From NCBI GenBank assembly GCA_003427395.1, contig BFEA01000035.1, positions 2,322,252 through 2,386,251 of the forward strand: a stretch of 64,000 bases of DNA. Direction: 5' to 3'. Below, piece by piece: positions 1-11,537 of the stretch; position 1 is the first letter of the stretch; every line of letters starts with the position of its first letter. This stretch comes from Chara braunii. Taxonomy: Eukaryota > Streptophyta > Charophyceae > Charales > Characeae. The notes beneath the pieces were generated by a model. That model was given only the letters and a program-made list of their open reading frames with translations. It was not told where the DNA came from and ran no database searches. Made by a program: the position numbers and the translations under genes.

Positions 1-78
<78 letters not shown>
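1..78. repeat. (AG)n microsatellite
   Basis: A pure AG dinucleotide run starts the window and continues to position 78. It borders the composite minisatellite that follows. Confidence 0.98.
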
Positions 79-82
<4 letters not shown>

Positions 83-289
83 CCATCGATAGGATAGGCA
101 ATGCACCGGTCAACAGGTAAGTCTCCTACCCCGCGGCTGGCCTCATGCTACTTCCATCAATAGGATGAGCAAAATCGGATCTCCTACCCCGCGGCTGGCC
201 TCATGCTACTTTCATTGATAGGATAAGCAAAATCGGATCTCCTACCCCACGGCTGGCCTCACGCTACTTCCATCCATAGGATGAGCAAA

Positions 290-329
<40 letters not shown>

Positions 330-555
330 AAAGGAGAGAGAGTTTCATCGATAGGATACGCAATGCACCGGCCAACAGGTAAGTCTCCTACCCCGCGGCT
401 GGCCTCACACTACTTCCATCGATAGGATGAGCAAAATCGGATCTCCTGCCCTGCAGCTGGCCTCATGCTACTTCCATCGATAGGATGGACAAAATCGGAT
501 TTCCTACCCCGCCGCTGGCCTCACGCTACTTCCATCGATAGGATGAGCAAAATCG
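79..555. repeat. Composite minisatellite (58-bp and 72-bp units) with internal AG tract
   Basis: Two super-units repeat with a 262-bp period (81 and 343). Each has one 72-bp unit containing CAATGCACCGG and CAACAGGTAAG, then two 58-bp units (starts 153, 211 and 415, 473) and a partial unit. All units share GATAGGAT and CCCGCGGCTGGCCTCA. The super-units are separated by an AG run at about 291-342, so the AG tract is part of the higher-order repeat. Confidence 0.9.
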
Positions 556-2249
556 AATGAATTTTCCGCTAGAACATGGAAGTATACACTATTACATTTG
601 TGTATGTGTGTGTGTGTGTGTATGTGAGAGAGAGAGAGAGAGAGGTGATGGGGGCCCACCTTCACAGCTGCCCACCGGTCTCCCGCTGCCCGACGCCGCT
701 TCCCACTGTCGGCGATGGGGCAAACAACTCCGGAAAACAGTCGTCCCGCTTCTTCAAAAAGTCTTTTGGCGGAAGGCCCTGCCGAATTCGAATCAAAACC
801 ATTTTCGGAGGCGAGGCACGGCCAGTTTCCCGAGTCGCACGCCTCGGTCATCAATTTTGTCAGAGTGGGGACCCGCCATCTGAAGGAAAACCCTAAAGAT
901 TTTATTTTTTCCACCACCCCACTTTTTTGGTGTGCGGCGCACCGTAGTGCCCCGTGCAATGCACGGCGCTTGTTGCCCAATGCATGCGCAAACCGGCGCA
1001 TCATGATGCGTCGCAACTATAGTAAAAGAGTCTAGAACTTCCTCATGGAGATGAGCTCTCTCGAAAGAAAATACACATCTTCCTACTCCTGAGTTGAGGT
1101 GGCTTTCACTTCCGTCTGTCGCAACTGACCTTTCAAGTGGCCGACCCTGATTGAAAAGAAGTGCTTAGCCTCTACTTCCGTGGGATATCGTACGAGTAAT
1201 TAGAAGAGTATTGCACAGTACTGACTACTGCAGTTATACTATTCGAGACGTACCTAGAAGTACTGCAACGAACATTGTCGGACGAATGAATGGTTCAGCC
1301 ACCGGTCCACCCGAAGCAGAGTACTGCTCTTACCAGTTCGCACGGTAAAGAGCACTACGATTCAATCCAGGGACAGCAGCCAAAATCAGCAGCCCGCTCT
1401 GGAATCGCACAGTTGCAGGCTCGCCAGCTTTGGATGGTATCTGCAACTACAAACGGAGAAATCGAAACAAAACAGGAGTGCCAGTTACCGAGTCACCTAA
1501 TTGTTAGACTATCACCGCATATGCTCACACTAGCACTTTTCTAACCCTATCTGACTGCAATTGCAGCCAGACCTAGATGAATCTGACCGCAATGGCATCC
1601 ACAGGATAGAAGAAAAAGTCCTAGTGCGAGTATCGCCCTCAGAATGTCTTTCTGAGGCGTTCGGCTCAGAATCGGCTGCTTTCGCCAAAAAACATGTAGC
1701 GTGATGTATGAACCCGTGGGCTAGGCCCCACTTACCAGCATACTCCACTACGAAGATCGACAGCCAGAAGTGAAGAATCCGAGCCAGCGCCAGTGGCCAG
1801 TGCTTTCGGCCACCAAACCCATCTTTTCGATTCATAAACTTTATTCTCTTCTTCTTTCATGTCCAAGCCTCAGTTCAGTTCTTTGGCATTTTATATTTGA
1901 CTTTGAGACGACGCTCGGCCAAAAATGCTTACACACGTCCCAGGGCAATGTTCATCTTCCGACCATCAGTCCTTTTTCCTAGCCAACATCTTCCAACTTC
2001 TATGTACACAGCCACAATTTTCAGTTCGCTGGGCGCGCATGACCAGGGAAATGTTTGTCAGCTTTCTACTTCCAATACCTTTCCCAGCCATTGTCTTCCA
2101 CCTCCTACCTATACAGCAGTGATTTTCACTTAGCTCTCCCTGCCCGACCAGAACGATGTTTGTCTTCGTCAGAGCGCAAGTAGTCCGACCACAAGTAATT
2201 TTTCTTAGCCATTGTTTTTCGAATCCTCTTTTTGTTGTCTTCTTTCTCA
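556..2249. other. Gene-free stretch with microsatellite and palindromes
   Basis: No convincing gene is seen. It has a TG tract followed by a GA tract (about 598-645), a 15-base palindrome CCGTGCA-A-TGCACGG at 952-966 and a 14-base palindrome CGCATCATGATGCG at 997-1010. Short ORFs exist on both strands, but they overlap one another and match no family I recognise. Confidence 0.6.
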
Positions 2250-2590
2250 CCCTCACTACCTACCTACCACTACTCCTAAGACTATAGAGGGGATCCCTGC
2301 AAGCATAGCTACCTCTCACAATTGAAGGGGATGCATGTTGCACCCCTCCCTGATCGGCAGTGGTCAGGGAGTAGAGTGAGTCGCCAGTGGTGGGGGCCGG
2401 CTAACGCAAAGACCAAGCATTTTGCCAGTACTACGCGTCCGAGCTACTGTGTATACAACCGTGATTGCCAGCACGCTCGCCCTGCTCTACCAGGGAAATG
2501 TTACGTCTTCTTTCGGCCATCAGGTGTCTTCTTTCCGCCTCTCGGCCTGCTCTACCAGGGAAACGTTATGTCTTCTTTCCGCCATCAGTA
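1938..2590 (+). repeat. Degenerate iterated motif around CCAGGGAAATGTT
   Basis: The phrase CCAGGGAAATGTT followed by a pyrimidine-rich TCTTCTTTC and CATCAG recurs near 1940, 2042, 2490 and 2557, with a weaker copy near 2139. The two best copies (2487 and about 2551) are about 65 bp apart. This looks like old local duplication; I see no coding function. Confidence 0.45.
2250..2429 (+). repeat. Dispersed repeat, copy 1 (pairs with 5700-5906)
   Basis: A segment of about 180 bp, starting near CCTACCACTACTCCTAAG and ending AGCATTTTGCCAGT, is repeated in the same orientation at 5700-5906 with scattered substitutions. Both copies contain GGGGATGCATGTTGC. No terminal repeats or coding sequence are apparent. 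Confidence 0.8.
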
Positions 2591-3589
2591 CCTTCCCTAA
2601 GGCCATCGCCACACCACTCTCAAAATGCGCAATGAACTTCACTCTAGAGCATGGCCAGACAGCCAAGCCCTTCCAGTTAGCTCGGCCTGCCCAACCTCTC
2701 AGCCTGGCAGTGCCAGCCAAAGCAAAACAAATATCAGTCACAGTTCACTTTTGATTCATCGGCAGAAATCAGAGTCGTCTTTTCTTCGAGCTATAACACT
2801 CCCCTGGGAGTAACCTCTCTGTATAGGTACATAGGTCGCATTTGTTTCCCTGTCATCATTTTACTCAGCTGCAGTCAGAATGGGCAGCAAGATACACGAA
2901 CGTCAGTGGACCTCTTCTCTGCCTTTTTCATTCTTTCATTGTTTCCATCTCCTATCCTCTACATACTCTGTACAAAGGGAACAGCGGGTCTCCTGTGACA
3001 CTCCCGAAGCCTGGGCTCCCTGTGAAAATGGTCGGGGAAAAGGCACATGCCCAAGGGAAACCGTTTTTTTTTCCGGCCGCACGGGTTCGATGGCTGGCAT
3101 GCCGCAGTGGAGGCCCTTCGGGATGACGGGGTGCTGTCTTTCCTTTTCGTGTGTGCGTGGCAGTTAAGGGCTGGCGAGGAAAAAAAAAACAGGGGTCAAA
3201 GGTGAACCCGAGTTCATAGAACGCAAGCAGGACCAACAGGTGGTATTGGGAAGTAAGTGGAGGGGGCAGGCCCCCATACATGCAGACTTGTGGATCGCGA
3301 CTGACAGGAATTACTATTCTGTCGTGTGCTATCGCAGTGAGCCGTGGCTGGAAGCTGCCATTGCCTGCCGAGAAGGGGAAGTCGACTTGCAGGAGAGGGG
3401 AAGGAGGCAGGCTGCCGAGAAGGGAGGGCGACTTGCAGGAGAGTGGAGTCTACCAAAGACCACATGCCCCCTGCGTTATGCACCGACATCTGTAAACCCT
3501 CCACGAGGCTATGGATCCACGCAACAGTGTTCTGTCCATTTTTCCTGATGTGTCAGTGAAAACCCAACCACGGCACATCTCTTCCTACC
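2591..3589. other. Gene-free stretch with a small tandem repeat
   Basis: Nothing recognisable as a gene. A 47-bp-period duplication carrying CGACTTGCAGGAGAG lies at 3365-3443. Confidence 0.6.
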
Positions 3590-4835
3590 CTCCATCCTGC
3601 GAATGGCATCCTCCCCCTCCCCGGCCCCTCCTCTCTCTCTCTCTCTCCACCCCGCAAGGCCGAGCTCCTCCTCGTCTTTTTTTCTTCCCTCTCCTCGTCT
3701 TCGTCGTCCTCCTCCTCCTTGTGCTCCTCGTCCCCCTTTCCGCCTCTCACATTTATAATTTTTCATTTATTTCTCAGAAAATGGGACATTGTAGACGTGT
3801 AGGAGTATGTTCAATCTCTTTTTTCCCCCTTAATTTCGACCATCTCTCCATTTATATGTGTCATCCTTGCACAGGGGACACGCTACCTCTTTCTACCCTT
3901 TATGCGTGTCATCCCCGCAGGGGCCCTTCTAATCCTCTTTGTATCATTCGAACTGTCATAAATATCTCATCCCAGCTCGTGCTCCTCTCCCTCTTCCTCC
4001 TCCTCCTCCTCCACTTCCTCCGCTTTCTCTGCTTCCTCTCCGCTTCCTCAGCGCTGCCGCCTCCTCGTCATCCTCATGTTCGATCATGTTTTTTTCTTAA
4101 TTTCGACCATCTCGATTTATCTGTCTCATCCTTGCACACGGGCGATGCTGGTATTCTTTCTACCATTCCAGCTTTGAGGGATATTTCATTACCCCTCCTC
4201 TTCCTCCTGCTCCTCTTTCTCCGCTTCCTCTGCACCCTCTGCTTCCTCACCTGGTCCCTGTACTCTCACTCCCTCTCCTCCTCTTCCCGGTTCTCCTGCA
4301 GTTCCCACTCCTTCGTCTCCCACTCCCGCTCTTCCTGCCACTCCCTCTCCTACCCATCCCACTCCTCGTTTTCCTCCCCCAGTTCCCCTCCACTCCTTGC
4401 CACTCCCGCTCCTACCTGTCCCGCTCCTCTTTTTCTCCACCCACTTCTCTACTCCTTACTACAATCTCCTCTCTTCCACTTCCTTCGCTTCATCCGTTTC
4501 CTCACCACCTCCTCCTTCGCTTCATCCGTTTCCTCACCACCTCCTCCTTCGCTTCATCCATTTCCTCACCACCTCCTCCTCATTGTCCGCTCCCTTCCGC
4601 ACCCAATCCTCCTCTTCCTGGTCCTGCCATTCCCGCTCCTATTCCCGGTCCTCCTGCCATTCCCGCTCCTATCCTCACCTCCATCTCCTCCTGCCATTCC
4701 TGCTCCTCTCCTCACCTCCATCTCCTCCTTGACCTCCCGGTCCCATTTCACTCCCGATGCTCCTTGCTCCGGTCTCCTCTTGCCTCCATCCTCCTCTTCT
4801 CCTCTTCACATCTCTTCCCTTCTCATCTCTTATGA
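3590..4835 (+). repeat. Polypyrimidine tract, 1.2 kb
   Basis: The + strand is almost entirely C and T for most of this interval. It includes a 32-bp unit repeated three times (4484, 4516, 4548) and another short repeat at about 4621-4733. Two blocks with less biased composition (about 3780-3960 and 4085-4200) resemble each other, sharing TTAATTTCGACCATCTC and CATCCTTGCACA, so the region grew by duplication. A long + strand reading frame crosses it only because pyrimidine codons include no stops. Confidence 0.9.
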
Positions 4836-7800
4836 CTAATCATCATCATCATTATCTTGATTGTCATTTTCCACCGTCCACGTCAAACTCCCTCTCGCGT
4901 CTTTGTCCTTTTCAACCTCCATCTCCTCTTCCTCCCGGTGCCGGATCTCTAGTTTCGACTTCCGGGAGTAGAGCTATAGGTGGCTAGCCGACCACTACAT
5001 TCTTGCTGTGTAGAAGCATGGCATCAAATCATAGATTGCTTTTGTTCCTTTTGACTGTGGCCAGAGGTCAGCTTGGTCCACGTGCCCCGCTGCCTCCTAG
5101 GCCACCGCAATTGTCCTGGAGTCCGACACTGGACTCTGTTTCCAGCAATCAGCCGAAGCTTGGATAGACGGCCCCGGTACTTCCGGGTCGAATTGCGGGG
5201 TCCCCAGCCTCAAGCTTCCGTACATTGTGATAAATATTCAACTTCTACAGCAAAAGGAAAAACAAATATCCAAGCCCGGAAAAAGAAGCTGCGAGGTACT
5301 GGTGGTTTAATATTTTTTTTCTTCATAAATGTCTTAGATTTTTTAATAATCCTGGTTCACTTCAAAGCAGGTGAAGCCCTCCCCCAATTGATCCGAGGCT
5401 CCGTAGCAGACTTTCGATTTGAAAACAAACGCCAAAAAGAGTCCGCAAGAACTCCCCATTGCAGTTGTCTGCAGCATTTTTTTCTACTTTCAGCTCTCTA
5501 TTCTTACTCCAACTTACTTTTAAAAGCGCCCTGCCTAGAGATCCAGCAAGACCAGACCTTCCTTTTTATTTTTGTTTTTTTGGCCAGACCAGACCATTTA
5601 TCATACGATGGTGGTTATTTGAATGCATAATTTAGCATTTTCCCTGTGGCCCGGTTTCCTTTTTTAAACCAAGGTAAGGTATATTCTTCTCTCAATTGCA
5701 CCTTTCACTATCTACCTACCACTACTCCTAAGCCTATACAGGGAACCCCTGCAAGCAAGGCTACCTCGCACAATTAAGGGGATGCATGTTGCCCCCCCCC
5801 CCCCGCCCTAATAGGCGTTGCTCAGTGAGTAGGCTCAGTAGGGTGGGGCCGCTGGTGTGTGGGGGAGGTGGGTGCAGCAAACACAAAGGGCGAGCATTTT
5901 GCCAGTTGCTGCTCCCCCATTCTACTTTCCCCACCCCCCATCGAGTAGCAGCAGTGGCTGTGGCCAACACACCACGGCGCTCAGGCTCACACTCACACCC
6001 GTGTTAGTCATACACCCTACTACTATCGATCAGGGTATCAAGCGGTCTATCACAGTTCGTTGGCACCGAGTGTGCCGCAGGCGGTCCTAGGGCTCGAGCC
6101 CACAACCTCCTGACGGACGTGACGATTTATCATACACCGGTGACCATTTGAATGCATAATTTAACATTTCTGCCCTGGCCCGCATTCCAACCACCGGTAC
6201 CCTGCAACATTCCGCCAGTCGTACGCCACATACTTTCTGCAAGACAACTTGGTAGCTGGTATAACTATCAGGTTCCTTTTCAAAACAGCCATGCATGGTC
6301 TCTGACGCAGCCGGGCCTTTCATTTACACAAATCACATCACAAAATGGAACAAACAGTCGCACAAAGAAATGAAGAAAGAGCGCATAAGAAAAGGGTAAA
6401 AAAAACAACAGAAAAAAAAACAAGCAAAAGAACAAAAGAGAGGGGAAAAGAAAGGCAGCCAGCTCAGGTCATCTCGTGAATCTCGCCTGTATGATTTCCA
6501 TCAAGATTCTCCACTGGCTGTTCTCCTTGTTTTTCCTTTCTCCTTGTGTTCGCTTTCTGCTCGTCTGCTAGAGGAGCACCGAGGGCAAAATTCCTCCCAG
6601 CCCTCTTTAACCTGGACTGACAGGCAAAAGAATAGGCATATATGCATACACAATTTTGCGAATGAAACCGGTTGGAAAATTGCATCCATCCGATTCCATC
6701 TTCCACATCTCCAATCTAAGATCCCCTCATCTTCTCTCTGATCTTTCAGAGATCCACATGGGAAAAGAAAAGGAGGCCTCCCAACCAGTCACAGCTAGAC
6801 CTAGCCATCTTGCGAGTGCTTCTCGAATACAGCAACGCCAACCGACAGTTGCCACCTTGCAAATGAACGACATTGGACAACATCCTCTGTCCACATCCAT
6901 TCGCTGTACAACAGTGTGTGCACGGCCCTATCCCCAGAGGACCCACTTTTCATGTATTAGGCGCCCAATTAAAACTCTCTCCCCTATTTCAGGTTTCGAA
7001 CCCTGGACCTGCTGCTTTAGCTCTCTCATCTCTTGCCTGAACCCTGGACTCCTTGCCCTGGCAGAGCCTCGAAACCCCCGCATCCCGGTCTCTCTCTTTG
7101 CCCCGAAACCCTGCTCCCACCTCTCCCAGCCTCAACTTCCTGGGCTCTCCCGCTTCCAACTCCCTGCTCTGCTCTCGGAACCAGGACTTGCTGCTTTGCT
7201 CTCGGCACCTGGACCCGCTGCTTTCTGGGACCCTGTGCTCTTACCACATTGAGCCCCTGACATACTGATTTCTACAACTTAAAATTATTCTCAATCCATT
7301 CTTCGCCTCGGCTTCGATCCCCCGCCTTCTGCAGCTCAACTCAACTGATCTGGCACACGGTACTGTTTCTGGCCGTGACCGGTTCTCTATTTATCAAAAC
7401 TCCACCTTCTGGGACATCACCTCCTCTACCACGAATGTCGTCAATCGCAGTCCTAAAACACGACTGGTCAAAAACACTGGGGGACCCGACCCTAAAGTCA
7501 ATGCACTCCCATATAGCGGATCAATTACACATTTACGTGTTTCATGGGGGTGATAGCATCCCCCCTTCTTCATTCACTTCGACTGCAAGAACACGGTATT
7601 TCACCGAGCTAGGATAGCGACCAGCTCACACATGCAAGGTCCCTTCAGACAGACACGGCCGGCTGCTAGACAATGGTCCATGCTACAGCACTATTCCTGC
7701 ATGGCATCACCTTCTGCTGCTGGGAGACACTTATTTGCTGCCAGGCCTAGCACCTTTTGCATAACTACCACACCACATCCCATTCCGGACCACAAGAGTA

Positions 7801-8130
7801 TGTCTGAACTAGATCCTCGCCTATTCTTTTCCTTCTCCTCTCTTTCCTGTCTTCTTCTTCTTGACCTTTCTTCGATGCCTTCCTTCCTTCTGTCTCATTG
7901 GGGCTCACTCCACTCCACTCCAAATGTACAAACAAAATGAGACTATCTTCCGCTAGATCATCATCATAAAAATATACACCATACTTTCTTTTTCGTACAC
8001 ACTTGCAGAGTAGTGGAGCAAAATGGGACTTCCTTCTGTCTCATTGGGCTCACTCCACTCCACTCCACTCCACTGTTGTATTTCTTCTTCGTTACTGCCT
8101 TGATGAATTGCTGATCGAGTAATCTGATTT
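4836..8130. other. Gene-free stretch with dispersed short repeats
   Basis: No gene is recognised. A segment of about 64 bp at 5592-5655 (ATTTATCATAC ... TTTGAATGCATAATTTA) is repeated at 6124-6187. A poly-C run lies at about 5791-5804. Short near-repeats of CTGGACCTGCTGCTTT occur between 6998 and 7235, and CACTC repeats near 7900 and 8050. None looks like a coding exon. Confidence 0.55.
5700..5906 (+). repeat. Dispersed repeat, copy 2 (pairs with 2250-2429)
   Basis: Second copy of the segment described at 2250-2429, in the same orientation. It is longer mainly because of a poly-C expansion and a G-rich insertion near 5850. Confidence 0.8.
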
Positions 8131-8371
8131 TCTGATTTCTGATTTCACTAGTAAAGCAGCGACTGCAGCGAGCAACGGTTGTTCATTCCATGTCCATTCT
8201 AGAATGGATCCGTCAACACAACCTCGACTACACCAGTTTTTGAATTATACCTTATTTCTGATTTCGCCTGTCCAGCGGCGACCGCAGAAAGCAGCGGTTG
8301 TTCATTCCATGTCCATCGTAGAATCAATCCGTCGACACAACCTCGACTGCAGCAGTTCTCAAATTATACTT
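8131..8371 (+). repeat. Two-copy tandem repeat, 119-bp period
   Basis: Copy 1 (8131-8250) and copy 2 (8251-8371) share TGTTCATTCCATGTCCAT, ACACAACCTCGACT and the TTATTTCTGATTTC-like start. They differ by scattered substitutions, which suggests an old duplication. Confidence 0.9.
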
Positions 8372-9709
<1,338 letters not shown>

Positions 9710-11360
9710 CAACACACACATGAAGACGAGCGCAAGCACGCAGACACATTCTCCCTGTTTTAGACATTCTCTCGCACCTTCCACTCACTGTACACGAACA
9801 TAACATAAACATCACCCATAGCAAAGCACACCTTCCATTTCGCTCAGGTGGTCCTTGCACAATGCACCAGCAACAGAACGCCCATCCACAGCAACCATCT
9901 CTACAGAAAACCGGCAGGCTATGCATGCCCTTACTGCATCCCGTTTCATATTCCACATCCGTTTGTGCATGCGTATGTGCAGTGCGCACGCAACATTCGT
10001 GCCAAATGCCAGCAAACTGACGCAGCGTCTTCCTTCCCTCCTCTCTCTTTAGTGAGCCCATCTGCCACCGACTCCATACTCCGCTCGATGGACCAGAACA
10101 TCTCCCTTTCAACCTTCACAACGCCGTTTCAATCCTTGCTTTCCACCACCACCTCCACCAGAAGGAATTTATGCTGCTAGAAAAAAAAACTGCAAGACAT
10201 CTTCAACCGTATGTCTCTAACCATACATACAACTCCAAGACATCATCAGTCAGAATGTCTAGCCACAGATAACAGTTCCGTCACAAGCAAAGACTCCGCT
10301 AGGGCCGTGCCGCATTGTGGCTCTACCCTTTAACACAGGCCGTCGCAAAAAATTCAAGGCACCAACATCATACTGCAAGCAGCCATCAGTCAATGCCTTC
10401 CACACGGGTGTCTACAGATCTCATGACGTGCCAACATCATACATCAAGCAGCCATCAGTCAATGCCTTACCTGCAGGTGTACGCACATCTCATGACCGAC
10501 CAAAGAATATGCCAGAAAAGAACTCCAGACAGACGTGGTGTTTCACACAAGCCAGCCTAGATTCCTTTTCAAGTTTTTTGAAAGAGTTTTTTGAAAGGGA
10601 CGGCCTCGAGAAATCATCTTTGCACCCATCTGGCTCCCACTCGAATTCTAACTCAGGTCTGTGTATCTCCATAGTTCATGGGGGTACCACCTGAGCCTGG
10701 CCAGTCAGGTAAGCCAGCTTAGTTTCCCGCAAGCTCGAGATGAGATCATAACATCGACAAACAGATGCAATGCCCGACGGAAAAAGCAACAGGGTGCCCG
10801 CAGCAGTGTTTCAGTCCCGTGGCGACCGACAGATGGGCTCATCAACCTTCGATTGACTTCAGAGTCAGAAATATGTACAAAATCCACAAACCATACAATC
10901 AATCAGTGCTGGCTATCTTCCACAACCGTCATCATCGACGAACGACCATTCAGACTACATCGCTGCGGGAAGGGCAAAAGCTTGCCTTAAGAAAGGTGAA
11001 AGGAAAAGACAGCCCTGACTAGGATTTGCACAATCGGCAACCACATGGAAGAACGGAGCAAACATATAGGACAAGTCCAAGTGTGAAATGGCAGAGTCAC
11101 ATCAAAGAACCATCCAAACCTTCAGCCATGCCGAGCTCAAAAATACGTCTCTGGTCTCCAACGAAAAGGATAACTAATCCACTCAAACAAATCAGTCACA
11201 ACTCAAATCAATCATCAATCAATCAGTCAATCGACCAACCAATCATAGACATTTAACGAAACTAAATAAAACGAATCACACTCCTTCACAAGAAGAATTG
11301 TACATTAATTCGGTACGAGGAAGGGATCACGGCACACCTAAGGAAACCTGCCCACCCCCC
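9710..11360. other. Gene-free stretch with a 69-bp tandem repeat
   Basis: A two-copy tandem repeat lies at 10362-10430 and 10431-10499; both copies contain CAAGCAGCCATCAGTCAATG. The 69-bp period is divisible by three, so a frame stays open through both copies, but no protein family is recognisable. The rest is A+C rich on the + strand. Confidence 0.55.
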
Positions 11361-11537
11361 NNNNNNNNNNNNNNNNNNNNNNNNNNNNNNNNNNNNNNNN
11401 NNNNNNNNNNNNNNNNNNNNNNNNNNNNNNNNNNNNNNNNNNNNNNNNNNNNNNNNNNNNNNNNNNNNNNNNNNNNNNNNNNNNNNNNNNNNNNNNNNNN
11501 NNNNNNNNNNNNNNNNNNNNNNNNNNNNNNNNNNNNN
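11361..11537. other. Assembly gap (177 N)
   Basis: A run of 177 undetermined bases is bounded by poly-C on both sides (CCCACCCCCC before, a long C run after). The missing sequence is probably C-rich and difficult to sequence. Confidence 0.99.

Noticed and set aside
504-1035. Overlapping ORFs on both strands (170 aa minus, 106-108 aa plus)
   Set aside because: They overlap each other, cross a TG/GA microsatellite and match no family I recognise.
3511-4839. 442-codon + strand ORF
   Set aside because: It follows a polypyrimidine tract in which stop codons cannot occur. The product is Leu/Ser/Pro/Phe low complexity with no domain.
6995-7030. tRNA T-loop-like GTTTCGAACCCTGG
   Set aside because: No acceptor, D or anticodon arms around it; it belongs to a short local repeat.
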